Below, one piece after another: positions 1-13,712 of a stretch of DNA of 64,000 nucleotides; position 1 is the stretch's first letter, and each line of letters starts with the position of its first letter. The stretch is from Talinum fruticosum (lineage: Eukaryota; Streptophyta; Magnoliopsida; Caryophyllales; Talinaceae). The translations under genes were made by a program, and so were the position numbers. Where the stretch lies: the NCBI GenBank assembly GCA_021018815.1, contig JAITYX010000007.1, forward strand, positions 10,354,001 to 10,418,000, written 5' to 3'. The notes under the pieces are model-generated. The model ran no database searches. It was not told where the DNA came from and saw nothing but the letters and a program-made list of their open reading frames with translations.

Positions 1-179
1 AAATGCGTGATCGATGGATCTTAGGGATCGAATGTAGGGAGTATGATGGATGTATAGAATAAATAGGCTAAAAGGGACCAAGAGATCGGAATACCAAAGA
101 TAGTATTCGAGTTGCTCTTAGGTGAGTTTCAGCGAGTGTGATGCTAAGGCGGAAGTCATCCAAAAGCGACGACAAAAAT

Positions 180-1245
180 TGGGTAGGATATTGTGAAGAT
201 TGAATCGGATAGAAGAGATAAGACCGGATAGAACTAGGATGACCGGCGCCGACCATCAAGGGATACCTAGTGTTTTGTGCCCTAGCGTCTTTCCAAAGGA
301 GTCTCCGGGGCAAAACGCAGCGTTCCACTTAACATTTTGGGGTGGCAAGCGTTGACCATAGAAACTTTCCAAAAACGGAAAGTTTTCATTTTTGATAGGT
401 TTCCATTTTTAGCGGGTTTCATTTTTGGTGCACTATGTGTGCTCCTAGTCTCGCGTGGACTGTCTTGGAGCCAAAACATAACACTTTGATGCTTGTGATC
501 ATGAAATGCAGCCTCTAACGTCGTTTTGAGGTCTTCGACTACTTGTCCGGTTGGATCGAAATGAAACGCATAATTCTAAGCCTAGAATTCGTCGGGACGC
601 GGCGGTGGACTCTGTTGTCTCCGGAGACTTGACCCGATTTTAGATCGTCCGAAAGAAAAAGAGGATTTTTGGATCAACCTTAAGTAAAAGGCTATTTATG
701 TGGGGTTGGAGGTTCTTTGTGGTTTACGGATTAAATATGATTGGTGTGACGAAGCCGATAAACCAAAAAGAACCCCAACGACCACATAAATAGTCTTTTG
801 CCTTCGATTGGTCTAAAAATCCCTTTTTCTTTCGGACGGTCCAAGCCCGAGACAAGCCTCCGAGAGACAAAGGAGTCCAGTGCCACGTATCGAGAAATTC
901 CAGGTTTAGAATTATGCATTTCACTTTTCTCCAATCGAAACGGAGCTAAAGACCTTAAGAGGACGTTTCACTTTGCATTTCATGATCACGAGTATCAAAG
1001 TGATGCGTTTAAGCTCCAAGACAGTCCACCCGAGACTAGGAGCTTCCTCCCTCAAAACTATGTTCTATGATGAGCGCCTCCTACCCAGATTTCTTAAGTG
1101 GAACGTCGCGTTTTGGCCAGGAGATTCCCTTTGTAGTATGGAAGGGCACAAAACCCTAGGTATCCCGAGTGGCCGGCGCCCCTAACAGGGATTCTATCCG
1201 GTTTTATAAGGTCTTATCTCTTCATTTTGGCCCGGTTTTTGTTGC
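180..1245. repeat. Large imperfect inverted repeat (fold-back element)
   Basis: The two halves are reverse complements around a centre near 744. Bases 690-727 pair with 760-797, and the block at 241-330 pairs with 1105-1180, sharing a CCTAGGTATCCC motif and a CGGCGCC motif. The left arm is about 70 bases longer, apparently through an insertion around 350-480. Several short open frames on both strands here are mirror images of each other, so I do not call genes. The structure fits a fold-back transposon or two LTR pieces in opposite orientation; no transposase or target-site duplication was found. A short motif at 196-212 also recurs inverted near 1640, so the right arm may be interrupted and longer. 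Confidence 0.7.
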
Positions 1246-4200
1246 CATTTCTGCTCAACTTTGGACGGCTGACCGAGGACAAACCCTAGGTCATTTGTGA
1301 CCTAGACCTCTCCCTATAAATAAAAAGCCTTAACTCTCATTTCTGCATGACCTTTTTGTTTTAGCGCTACGTCTGTTGCATTTTTCCTTAAATGGCTTCA
1401 GCCTATGCGTTACTGCTGCTGAATGATAACCTGAAACAACTTTTCTCCCTAAACGATGCGTCGCTAAATCCTTACTAAGAGCTAATGAATATTCAATTAT
1501 TCCGATCTTTTACTATTCATTCAACTGATGTTTCCTACTCTTTACAAACTTACCTTCACAAAACTCATAAAAACTCTTCCGAATTCACCACGGTTGTATC
1601 ACTAGATCCAAATTAGCAAGTGGGACAACCTAAGGACACCGATTCAATCTTCACAACGGTTCACTTATTTATTTTATGTTTTTATCGTTTTCGGTATTGT
1701 GGAGAAAAGTGTATTGCTTTTAATTCCTCCCCACCCGGTGTAACCTTTTAATTTATCGCTCTTTTTTTCTTTTCGCTTTCATTTTCTTTATCGCTTTTCT
1801 TTTATTTGTTTTTACTTGCTTTCATAACTATGCTTGTGTTTGATATATTATTTTAATTCACTACTCAAATTAGTAATGACCCTCGTTTGACGGATGTAAC
1901 GGAATGACTTATTCCTACATTTTGTACCCTCGCCCCGAATCCGATTCTCGATTCCAAGATCGATGGAGTCATTTTTTATCTTTTTCAATCTTAGTTTTTC
2001 CATACTAAGATTGGAAGAGTAAATTTTACTTTTATTTTTTTAGTTTTTCTTTCCTAAAAATTGATTGGTGGCTTGCTTTGATTTATTTCTTCTAAATCTA
2101 CTTCCGGCTATTTTTTGACTAAACAATAAAAAAAGGTTCTAGATCTGCCAAGCCGGGCCTTTGGCCGAGGCTGACTGTCTCAGCCACGGTCCCTGGCCGA
2201 CACGAGGCCACCACCGGGTGTAGGTTGCCGCTGCATCGAGCGGTCAATAGGCGGAGCTCGGGTCCAAGCCGGTGTTTTGACACCGGTTTGGTCCTGAGCC
2301 TCACGGCAAAAACAAAAACCCTAATCTTATTTATCGTTCGGTTAGGAAATAATATTCGGGACTTCGAAAATAATTTTTAAAATAAAATAATTAATAAAAT
2401 CGCCATTCAAATTTTGCCTAATTCATTTTAAATCGGATTAAATAAATTTCGGAAACCTTAATAAGAGGTTCATCCCTATATTTCAAAACCATCTTCAAAA
2501 CCCTAAATCATTCTTAAAATTTCTAAAACCCGATAGGCAAACTCGGTCGGCCCCACCGACCGTGGTTCCTACGAGGCATAAATATTTTTTTGAATTTACT
2601 TGTAATCATAAATATATTTTTACTAACAGTTGACGTGAGAGTGAATTAAGTTGATTGATAATAGTTTAGTTACTCAGTAATTTTATATTAATTTTATTTT
2701 AAATCTTAATATATTTTAATTTTTAGATTACTTTCTCTTCGTTTTTGTTATTTTTAGTCAATATGTTAGAAGTTGGATTAAAATTAGTTTTCTTTGGTTA
2801 ATTTTAGTTTTTATATTATTATAGGATTTAGTTACAGTCTTAATCCATTGGCATTAATTTTTAAAATTTTTATAATTAATTTGATAATTTTTCTTATTTA
2901 TTTTCTAATTTAGGTTAAATAAGTTTTTAATTTAATAAATTTGTAAATTTAGTTTTTTATATTGATTTTAGGTTTTAGTAAATATTTAGGTCCAGAAAGT
3001 AGTTTTAATATTATGATAATTTAATTATTTATTTTTGCTTTGATTTAGTGTATTTTATTATTTCTTTAACTTTCTATTTTATATTTTTATTTTATTATTT
3101 TTAATTCTATTTAATTTTTCTAGAAAACTATAAAAAATTATTTTTGGGGTTTATTTTATTTATATTTTGTCCAAATTTTAATTTACTTTATTATATATTT
3201 ATTTATAATTTTTATTTATTAATTTTCTGTTTAGTTATATTTTCTGTTTTATATTTTTTTGAATTAATTAGACTGATTAATTACTATTTAATTTTAAATT
3301 AAGATTAGATAATTTTATAATATTATTTATTAAGAATAGATAGAGTCCACTTATAAAAGAAAACCCAATTTTTTTCTTTTAATGAAATTTATTTTTATAT
3401 TTAAATGTATATCAATGACTCGTGTTTAATGAATCAATAATTTTTATAGTTAAGATTATATTGAACTCATACAATCACTCTCATTGCAATATTTGGTCAA
3501 TTTAAAAAGATTACAATTATATATTGCATAAATTAACCTTTTTCTCACATCTTTTTGAGAATGAACTAATTTTACAAATACTTTTTGAGAAATAGATAAA
3601 TGTAAACAATTAATATAAACAAATAATTCAATCGGACAACAACCAATAGTTGATTTAATAAGTCAACAACTAAAAGATGATTGTCAAACAAATTATGTTC
3701 ATTTTTTCCCTTCCCTTATTGTATAGTAATATCTCGTATAGCCCATCTGAACCAAAAAAGTAATACTTTAACTATATTTTTATTTAAAATTTTAAACTTT
3801 AATAATTAATTAGTTACTCTGAAGTATCTGTTTTTAGAACAATTTAAAATTTTTCGCACTTAAATACGGTTATTATATTGTACTTTCTTTATGTATTTCA
3901 ATAAAATTTAAAATCTGAAAAAATCTATTGATATGAACATAGATACTACTTTTTAAAATTTTTTTGATATAAATATGATGTAAATATAGATATTGGGGGT
4001 GTTTTTGCCCCCAAAGAGCTTTTTGGAAGAGTTTATTACAATTAATACTTAAAGTTACCATATTATCCTCCATATTTGGGTGAATTTTTTAGTTCATATT
4101 TTTTCATTTTTGGAAAAATAGTAGAGGATGATTATGAATTTAAGTTAATATTTTTTTATTTTAATATTTTTTATATTTTAAAAAATAATTTAATCGATCA

Positions 4201-4950
4201 TAATAAATAAATAGTTTTGTCACATAATTGTAAAATATATTATTAATAATAAAATTAAAAAATATATATATATATATTTAAAAATGTATAGAAGGTATAA
4301 AATGTAATTTTATATATCACATAATTCTTAATTAATGTTGAGAAGAAATATGAATATAGATTAAAAATAATTATAATATATAAAACAATTAATGAAATTG
4401 AGCTATGGGCATGAATGTAATTTCATTAAATAATTTTGTTAGAAATAACTAATTTTACCAAATAATTTTTCCTCAAATAACTAATAAAAATAGTTAAGTT
4501 AAATTGATAATACAAACAGTTAATAACAAATAATTAATATAAATAATTAATAATTAATTGTCAAATAATGCCATTATTTTCGAAAATTGGTGTGGATGAG
4601 TGTTGGACTAAAGCCGTCTCAGAGTAGGGTTCATGAATGTTGACCAATGTTGCGTGAGGAAGCCATTAAGCCACTTCGCATAAAATGCCAAAGGGAAGAC
4701 CCGACATCCGGGGTCCAACCCACGAGAACCCCAGACGCTCCCCCGGACCCACCAAAATTCAAATACTCAAAAAAACCTCTCTTTTTCTCCACTTCCCGCC
4801 CATCGCATCTCTCTCTCTTCACTTCCCTACTCGCTGCTTCCTCTTTCCTTCACAAAATTCCCTATCCTAAAAACGCCATCTTCATCATCATCATCATCAC
4901 CACCGTCATCTATTAATCTTAATCTTCACCACTTCTCACTCTCTATCATC
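1246..4950. other. Intergenic repeat-like and AT-rich DNA, no gene seen
   Basis: A TATA-like CCCTATAAATAAA lies near 1312-1325. A conspicuous GC-rich island at about 2130-2310 sits inside AT-rich DNA and looks like retroelement non-coding sequence, but no gag or pol reading frame is visible. From 2590 to 4600 the DNA is very AT-rich and without coding potential. The last 300 bases, pyrimidine-rich with CTC/TCT runs, are the presumed promoter and 5' leader of the next gene. Confidence 0.5.
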
Positions 4951-5025
4951 ACTCAAATCTTTGAAGAAGAAGAAGAAGCAGAAGAAGAACGAAAACCCAA
5001 ATCAAATCGCAAAAATAAATCCCAG

Positions 5026-8000
5026 ATGTCAGCCTCATCAGCTCGCCGCCTCAAGGAAAGGGGCGGCGTGGGAGAGAAGATCGCACCTTCGATGCCCACA
5101 AAATCCCTCACCCCTCTTTCTGAGAAGCCCTCTTTGGGCAGTGCCAGAAAGTCCAGAGAAAACAACCCAAATCCCAGATCCAATTCTAGGGTTTCTGGAG
5201 TTTCTGGGTCCGCCCAGAAACCCGCGGTTCGGCCCATGCCTCGGATGTCCTCTTCTGCTTCTTCCGGCACCGGTAGTGGTGAGTCCCGACCCAGATCTCG
5301 CCCCCGAGGTAGGAGCCCTAGCCCTTCTGATTTCACCCGCGTTTTGTCCGATTTGAGGAAGACTAGGGTTTCTAGTAGCGATACCTTTGATCGGAATGAC
5401 AGGTTTGGTGGAAGTGCTGGGAAGGGGTTGAATGGGTTTAAGGTATTGGATAGGAAGGGTTTCAAGGAATTGAGTCAGAAGGTTTGCGAAAAGGGTGTAA
5501 ATGGTTTTAGGGTTTGTACTGATGCGAAAGAAAATGCAATTGTTGGAGATAAATTTAGGGACTTTGTTGAGAAATCTGCCGGTGAGGGCAAAACTGGCCA
5601 TAAACGGTTGAATGTTCAGTGTAAAAAGGAGGATAATTTATCTAGGAGTTCTGTAAAGGCAAATGTGAATGATATTAGTTCTGCTGTAAGTAGCTGCATC
5701 GATCTTTGTAATAAAGATGGAAACTTCAGTTCTGTTGATAATGTTATTGGAGAAAGTATGAATCAAAATGTCATTTTAAGACCTCATATTGCTCCTGCTG
5801 TTGAGAAAACTGTCTTGGAGACGAGCTCTAAGGGCTTGGGTGCAAAAGGCGTTGTCGATTTGAAGGATTCTGAAGTTTGTAATGAGAAGGGAATAAAATC
5901 CGGGGAACAAGTGGCTACTCTGGTAATAAGCACACGAGTAAGTTGCATGAGAAACTTGCTTATTTGGAAGGAAAGGTTAAGAGAATTGCTTCTGATATTA
6001 AGAGGACAAAGGAATTGCTTGATACGAATAATGACGATGCATCCAAGGTGATACTTTCAGATATTCAGGAAAAGATTTCAGGAATTGAGAAAGCCATGAG
6101 CCATGTGATAGTGGATTCTAATATGCAAGTGAATGATTTAAGTAATTCCAAAAGCAGTGAAGTTGACACTGTGCAAAGAACAACTCATCGGCCAGAGGAA
6201 AATGAGCAAGTTGATTCTGCTAAAGTGTCAGTGAAAGCCTTCAGTTGTGAGGAGCTGGAAGCTAGGCTCTTTCCTCACCGTAAATTGTTGCAGAATTGGA
6301 ATTCAGGGAAAGTTTCAGCCCCTAGCTCCTCTGGTATTGGAACCCATGTCTTAGAGTCCAATAGGGGATCAAATTCAGAGAACTCATTGCATCGTATTCA
6401 TGTGGATCGAAGTGAGGTAAAGTTTCCAGTTTCCTTACATAAGGTAACTGATGCAGGGGTTACAGTGAATGGCGACGAGGCCCAAGAAACAGAAGATACT
6501 GAAACTTCAATGATGCGACAAAGTTCGGGTATTTTTGCTGGTAACACTACTGAGCTAGACTTGCAAGCTGATGAGCGATTGGATGAATTTGATGAGCAAG
6601 AAAATAGACCGCCAATGATCACTGAAGAGGACATGGAAGAGAGCTCTATTTCTGAGCTGATGGAAATAGGGGCAAAACTTGCACTGGGGGTGGTTTGTCT
6701 CAGAGGGAGAGTCAGTTCTCCTGGCTCACAATGATGGCTCTTGTTCCTTCTATGATATTGCCAACCGTGAGGTATGCTCTCAAAATTTTCACTGATGGGA
6801 CATTTAAGTTTATTTTGGCATTTCAAACAATTTTCTAAATTTAGTCACATTCACAGAATTTCATATTTCAATATAGCTGCCGCCTGCAGAAATGAATCAA
6901 TTAAAGTAGCATACTGCATTTCTGCCCCCCTTTTTTTCTGAGTCCTCTCAAAATTTTTCTTTAAAGTTTGCTGTTTGAGCTCTGAAGAATTGTTCGCTTT
7001 GATAAATTAACGACCCATATTTTTTGTTTACGGCATGCTAGCCATGACATTTAAGACAAAGGCAGATTATGTACTTGCTATGAGAAACAACAGTTTGTGA
7101 GCTTCTGTGTTGCGATCACTGTTTCAGGAGAAAGCTGAATACAGGCCACCAGCTGGAATCTCTGAAGATTTATGGCGAGATTGTTGGATAGTCCGTGCTC
7201 CTAGCGCTGATGGCTGCTCTGGAAAGTATGTAGTGGCTGCTTCTGCTGGAAATAGCATCGACTCAGGATTCTGTTCATGGGATTTCTACTCCAAAGAAGT
7301 TCAAGCTTTCCACATTGAGGATAATACAACCAGCAAGTTGAACCCAAGAGTTGCTCTTGGCCCCTTATCTGATAACATCTTGTATAGAAGGAGCGCTAGC
7401 ATGATGTCCTCTGAAAACCAACAGTGGTGGTACAGACCTTGTGGACCACTTATTATTTCCACGGCAAGTTGTCAGAAAGCTGTTAGGGTATTTGACATCC
7501 GTGATGGTGAACAAGTTATGAAGTGGGATGTACAGAAGCCCGTATTGGCAATGGATTATTCTAGTCCTTTGCAGTGGAGAAACAGAGGAAAGGCCATCGT
7601 AGCTGAGACTGAAGCCATTTCCTTGTGGGATGTGAGCTCACTGACTCCCCAAGCTTTATTATCTATTCCCACATCCGGTCACAGAATATCAGCTCTTCAT
7701 GTGAATAATACTGATGCTGAATTAGGTGGAGGAATCCGGCAAAGGTTAGCTTCAGTAATCCATTTGCAGTTTGTTGGTTACTTGCTATCTCACATTAATG
7801 CAGGAAAACTGGTTGTCCCGAGATGGCTTATAATCCATGTACCCAAACCCTTGAATTGCTTTGGTCAATTTTTTTAGATGTCTTTTCTTTAGTGTGGGGG
7901 AGGGGGTGGATGGGAGTTTTGCATTAATTTCATATGTTTTTGTAGCTCATTGCTGACTATTTTGGAGCAGAGTAAGCTCATCAGAAGCAGAAGGAAATGA

Positions 8001-8508
8001 CGGCGTCTTCTGCACTGCTGATTCCATCAATGTCCTGGACTTCCGGCAGCCATCCGGCATAGGTCTTAAGATACCCAGGATAGGTTTGAATGCTCAGTGT
8101 GTTTCCTCTCGAGGGGATTCCATATTTCTTGGGTCCAGTAGTGTAAGCTCCTCAGCAAAGAAGCAAGCAACTTCACAAGTGTTGCAGTTCTCATTACGCA
8201 AGCAAAGGATAGTCAACACTTACATTCTTCCTGAATCCACTGCTCACTCCCATCATAAAGCCCTAACCGAAGTCTGGGGTAATTCAAACTTGGTCATGGC
8301 TGTTTGTGGACTTGGGTTGTTTGTTTTTGATGCCTTGAAGGACGAGGGATTGCCCTCATTTGCCATAGATTACAGCAGTCCTCAGACGTTTAAGGAAGTC
8401 ATTGGTCCAGATGACTTGTATTCACCTACTTTTGATTACGCCTCTTCCCAGATCCTGCTAATATCAAGAGATCGTCCAGCCATGTGGAGGCACTTGTCAT
8501 ATGTATAA
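5026..8508 (+). CDS. KIN14B-interacting protein At4g14310-like, WD40-type protein (3 exons)
   Basis: Exons are 5026-6771, 7128-7744 and 7971-8508, with GT-AG introns whose phases agree; about 967 residues. The N-terminal half is basic, Ser/Pro/Arg-rich and probably disordered. A predicted coiled coil starts near residue 305 (SKLHEKLAYLEGKVKRIASD). The C-terminal half has the conserved blocks WFVSEGES, WRDCWIVRAP, GFCSWDF, QQWWYRPCGP, VFDIRDGEQVMKWDV, DYSSPLQWRNRGK and ISRDRPAMWR, which I recognise from the single-copy plant protein At4g14310, annotated as a transducin/WD40-like partner of a kinesin-14. Function beyond that is by family only. The frame slips near 5919 (one base short) and at the G5 run 6686-6690 (two bases short or one extra), and returns to the original frame. 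A 770-base stretch is therefore read in another frame while remaining conserved. An assembly error is likelier than a broken gene. Confidence 0.88.
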
Positions 8509-11038
8509 TGCTTGTCACAAGGTATGGAGAACCTCACTCTTTCATGTAAAATCCCTTCCTTACACTATGTTTTGTAAATTATAATTATATGCTTTGCACC
8601 CTATGTCTATCTGTTATCAGTTAGCTGTTTTATTTATTCACCTATGTTACTTGCATTCTTTATTTTGCCTCAAGTACCAATGTTGTTCATGCGACACTGG
8701 AACATGGGTATGGATGCGCAACCCTTCATTTTAGACAAAAAAGTACAACTTTTTCAGAAAAGTCGCCGAGTTCAACATGACAGTAATTTTGGATGCTCGA
8801 CACTTCATCACAGGAATGGTTGAGTCTGAGTAACATAGTTATTCACTGCTGCTGCTTTCTTTGTATGTTTATCCCCTGGTTGGTTGAGTGAGGAAAAGGA
8901 ACCCATTGTGGGCTCCACTTCTCTTGGTTCAGCATGGTTATTGGCTACTCTCTCTTTGATTTTAAACTTTAAAGTTGACTTGCGGAAAGTGAGTATCTAT
9001 CCAGGGAAAGTAACCTTGTGCTAATTTGTGCTATTCATTTATAACTTCCTGAGATTTCATTTTCCAAGCATTAAATCATTAGCCCTCTTAAAAGCTATGT
9101 AGACATAGGGTTCTAGTGTTGATTGTTTAACTGAAGCTAGATAGAGGATGAACGTAGAATGGTCATTCCACTCCGTCAGCTTTATGAACCTGGTAAAATT
9201 GACTTGACATCCAAATTGATATGAACCAAACTGAACTTGGCATAAAACTTCCTACAAAGTTGTTTTTTTGCAAGAGAAGCTTCTTGGACCAGACATCAGT
9301 AGACTAGAACTGAAAATCACCCGACGCCCAATGGAAATACCTTTGACCCAAAGTATGACCTGACCTGTACCCGAACTAAATGACCCATTTGCCAGGTCCT
9401 ATAGAACTCCCTCCATATCTTGTAAATTTGCTACTACTTGTTCGGCTTTTCTGAGGGATGCCTCTTGCAAAGATAAAAGTAGAACTTAGGGCTTCATTAA
9501 CTGGTGTTCTATTGAACGGCAGTGCCTATGCCCGAGTCAATTTTGTCATCTGTGATTCTAACCCCAATAAACCAAACAGGTGATGGAGAAACCAGCAGGG
9601 TAAGAGTTTCTGACAACGAGGAAGAGAACTTCATGTGCTTACTGAAGTCAAACTTCTGATTACAAGATTAGCAGTTGGATTGCATCATTCATATCCTGGC
9701 TCGATATAGGTCACAACTTATGCTGTGTTTCAAACTCTGGACAAACTCGGGAACCATGCCATGCCTTCTGTTCAGTGTCACCTGAGACATGAGAGTGAGA
9801 AGGAAGAAGGTGTCTGTGTACGTGTTTTTAAGACTGCTGTTTATTATCTGTTTTATCATAACTTAAGCAGTGATAAATATATTTGCGACGATTTGGTTCA
9901 TCAAATGAATGCCAGAATTGCTGAATATTTTACTTGTAATGTACTACACTTCCCTCTTTGTCCTCCCTCGCTCTGCAAACCTCTTAATGGTGGAATAGTG
10001 TGTCTGTACGTTTCATGCCCCAGCGGTCATTATTTGCTTCTGGAATCTGGATAATATTGTGATTCGTCGGTTTTAAAGATAAAGCTTAAACACGAGCTCA
10101 ACTAAAAGTAGATTTGTTAAAATTAATATGAGATTTTAAGTTTGAATTAAACAAGCTAATTTTACAGACTAACCACTCAATTTGGCTTTAAAACTCGAAT
10201 ATTTTCTTGAAAGTTGTTTCTCTTTTTAGACATGTGTAAGAGATTAAATATTATTTGACTTAAAGTCGTTCTAAACTAAAAATAGTCCAATATGAATCCA
10301 AACACCTCGAAATCTCACTATTTTAACAATATCGAATATGAACACAATTCAATTTAAATTTGAATTGAACAACTCATTTGTCAATTTAATTAGAGGATCC
10401 ACTAAACGGGTATGTCCATAAAAAAATTCAAATAATAAATTTAATATTCTTTAAGTACACTTTTTAGAAGGGAATTTTGTCAAATAATAAATTTAAGCTT
10501 GCAATGAATACTTTATTACATGGGGTAGCATCAATAGACATCACCCTTCAAGACTAACTTTGTATAAACAGCCGACCGAGTAAAATACAACAGTTGTGTG
10601 ATTATTTTGAAAATTTAGTCAAATTGGGACGTCATGATATTTTTAGTCAACATAATATAATATTTCTTTCATGCACTTATGTGCTTGTATATCTATATGA
10701 CTATATTATTAAAAAGAAAAACACACTTGCTTGATTAAAAAATTGTGATAAAAAATTATAGAGATTGTCCATATTTCTCTCTCTACTTGCGGCGAATATA
10801 TCAGCAGTTTATTTGTCCGGATGTTCGGTTGAAGACAAGCTCACTTGCATGTGTCCTTTCATAATTGTCTGCTAATTAAATGCTGAACTAAGAACTCATC
10901 GGAGTTTTTTATTCTTTTAAAAAGGAATTTTATTTATCGGATATCGAGATATAGATATATTTTTACTGAATTTAAGTTATAATAAATTATTATGAGACAG
11001 TTGTTATTATACATTATTAATATATTGAAAAAAAAGTT
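8509..11038. other. 3' flank of the WD40-type gene and intergenic DNA
   Basis: The first few hundred bases are presumably 3' untranslated region. A 109-codon open frame at 9725-10054 shows no recognisable motif and I do not call it a gene. The rest, from 10060 on, is AT-rich with no feature that I can support. Confidence 0.4.
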
Positions 11039-11473
11039 AGACCCTGTTCGACAAAATGAATCTGTTTGAGTAGCGGATATCTGTTTGTGTATCGATAATT
11101 GTTTAGGTAGGTGATAAGCTGTTAGATTTTAGTTGTTAGCGGATAGTTGTTTAATTGAACGGTTGAATAAATGTGTTCGGTAAATTTAACGGTTGAGTTA
11201 GGTGATTATTGTAAATTGACGTAAAAGGATATAAATAATTTGTCAAATATAAATGAATGAAGGGTTTTTTTGTCAAAAAATATGAAACGCTACTTTCAAA
11301 TGTGAAAAACTAATATATTTAGCTTTTCAAAAACACTACTTGAAACGCTAAAAGCCACTGCAAGCACTAGTTAAAACACTACCTTACCGAAAGCTAATAT
11401 TTGATTGATTAGTGTTTTGACTTGGTCAAGACGTTAAAAGTCACTTCAAACGTTGTTGCCGAATAGGGCCTTA
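11039..11473. mobile_element. hAT-like MITE
   Basis: The left end reads CCCTGTTCGACAA and the right end, read on the other strand, CCCTATTCGGCAA, giving imperfect terminal inverted repeats of about 13 bases. Both ends are next to a TTAGAC sequence that may be the remnant of the target duplication, though I could not align a clean 8-bp copy. There is no coding sequence. The internal part resembles the element at 37264-37688 (short AAAACACTACC-type motifs and a shared AAAAGGA-ATAA block), so the two probably belong to one family. Confidence 0.6.
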
Positions 11474-11484
11474 GACTAATATGG

Positions 11485-11757
11485 TACTTCCTGCGTTTCA
11501 AAATACATGTCGTTTTAAGGTTATACGGGAATATTAAGAAAACACAAAATTCATGACAAATTTATGTTAAAAGATCAAATTACCCCTATATTTAATTGGA
11601 AATGAAGAAAATCAATTAAAAAAAAGAGAAACAAGACAATTAATAAGGACAAATTGGTAAAATAGTAATCAATATATCATTTGAATTGTAAAGTAACAAG
11701 TATTGTAAAATGAGAAAAGTTGGTTAAAGTGACATTTATTTTAAAACGGAGGGCGTA
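11485..11757. mobile_element. Stowaway-like (Tc1/mariner) MITE
   Basis: A 273-bp element begins TACTTCCTGCGTTTCAAAAT and ends with the near reverse complement, TTTTAAAACGGAGGGCGTA. The 'tacttcctccgtttcaaaat' type terminus next to TA is characteristic of plant Stowaway MITEs. TA stands at each edge, as expected for the TA target duplication. There is no internal coding sequence. It lies only 12 bp from the hAT-like MITE. Confidence 0.75.
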
Positions 11758-12230
11758 CTAATCTAATGTTAAATTTTTTTGTAACATTTCAAGTTACATA
11801 TGTATCGAATTTAAAACTTTAGCATGTTATTGCAGTAGATAAAACTTGTAAGGGTCCGTAATTGAATTTTTTAATTTGTTTATGATTTGTTTAAACTAAA
11901 TAGATAAAAATAAGAATTTCAGTGTATTAGGGTTGTATCCCTTGCATAATTAAATTTTTTATAATTTTATTATATCTAATTAATTTATAACAATAATTAA
12001 TTATAAGTAAAAAAATAGTTATTTTTTAAAATAACAATAATTAAATGATACATTAGATTAAATAATTTATTATAAACAGTAAATAGATATGTCTCTTTAT
12101 TTTTTTCTATTTTAATTAATATACTTTTTATTCTTAATGTCATTATATTTAATATTAATGTGAATAATCCCAATATTAAATTGAACTAAATTTAAATTAA
12201 ATCCATCTATTTGGTATCATGACATCCTAC

Positions 12231-12232
<2 letters not shown>

Positions 12233-12295
<63 letters not shown>
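12233..12295. repeat. (TA)n microsatellite
   Basis: Uninterrupted TA dinucleotides over about 63 bp. Confidence 0.98.
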
Positions 12296-12298
<3 letters not shown>

Positions 12299-12591
12299 CT
12301 TTATCTTTTACTATTCCACTATAAACATTATTTTAGAACTTTAGTTTTTTCTTTATGATATTGGATAAGAGGGCATAATATTTGATGTATTATATATGTG
12401 CAAGCAATTTGAATTCATGTATTAATGAATAATTTTTTGGATCATTAAGTATCCTCGATAATCAGGTGAATTACTAATTCTTTACAGGCACTATTGGCCA
12501 GCTTAGTTAACACGATGTAGTACCTATATCTAATTAAGGCTACATATTTTCTTTCGTTCTTGTTTAAGTTTGAGTTTCTCTCCTTCTTATA

Positions 12592-13018
12592 AGAGTCTTA
12601 TTTCTCACCTTTGTATAATTTATTTCTATTGCCAATATGTGAAGTTTTATTAGGATTGTTGATTCGATTGGATTATATATTTTTGATATTTTTATCAATT
12701 AATTATTATTGATTTTGATTGAGAATGATTTAATAATGGAATTTCATAAGATTCGATAAAAGTGGTGTTTGTTTCATGTTGGATCTATTATATCACACAA
12801 AGATCTATTTTATGAAGTTATATAATAGTTCGTCGACATTTGGGAAAGACATATTGAAGTCAAAGATAATGTTGTAAGTATAAAGCTCAACGAACGAAAG
12901 TATATATTTACCAAAAATTTGTCAAAAATACAGATATATTTTAAAATATTTTAGATTTATTCTTGTTAAGAAATTATATTTATAAATACTATATGATTTT
13001 TAGTAATGACTTTCTATC
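12592..13018. repeat. Dispersed repeat, copy 1 (partner at 49300-49742)
   Basis: Similar in sequence and order, and in the same orientation, to 49300-49742. Both begin AGAGTCTTATTT, share TTGTTGATTC-ATTGGAT, GAATCTATTATATCACACA-type and AAAGACATATTGAA blocks, and end near TTTTTA-TAATGA. Neither copy has a coding frame. It could be a diverged LTR or another non-autonomous element; no terminal structure was found. Confidence 0.7.
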
Positions 13019-13712
13019 AAAAGAAAAATGGAAGGGCACAAGTGCATGAACCGTTGACCTTAATCTAATAATTCCAATTTCTCTCCTAATTAATTTCTCA
13101 ATTTGCTATTACTAATCTTAATTTTCTGCCATATTTCGATAATGAAGCTACGGTCCATGCAAATCTGATGACTATATTCAATCTATCATCAAAAAACTAA
13201 TTTTAAATATAAGCCGACATATAAACACCAAAATCAAAATATCATTGACTATATCAAACAAAATATCTGCAAATAAATGAATTTGTTATATAATAATTGA
13301 GTTTAGTGGCCTTAAACACTATGCTATGGAAGGATTATAAAATTTAATATGGATGCATTTACATTTAAAACATTTAGTTTAGTAGCATTTTGATCTATGT
13401 TACTTTATTATTTGTTTATTTATCAATAGTTCAGTGGATCCAAAAATTTATTTTAATTTATATTATTATAATAATCTAAAGTTTGAAAATCAGTCTAATA
13501 GTACCCTTTATGTCGTTAAAAAAAAAGATGGCATATATCAGTTAACCCACTTTTCAAATACTTATCACGTTCTAAATATGTAAGCTCGGCTCATTTCTTT
13601 GTTTTGTTGAGTTCGCATTGTGCAAGACTATCTCGCAAGACATAATAATTAAATAAATAGGTCAATAAATTAGAATTTATCAAGAAACAACCTATAAAAT
13701 CGTCATATTCTT

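Noticed and set aside
5038..5601. Minus-strand frames of 170-187 codons over exon 1 of the WD40-type gene
   Set aside because: Shadows of a Ser/Pro/Arg-rich coding exon whose sense frame is conserved.
5870..5940. A mini-intron to explain the frame change in the WD40-type gene
   Set aside because: The only donor-acceptor pair would give about 52 bp, below usual plant intron size, and the phases do not agree.
9725..10054. 109-codon plus-strand frame
   Set aside because: No ATG-supported family match, no splice context, lies in the flank of the WD40-type gene.
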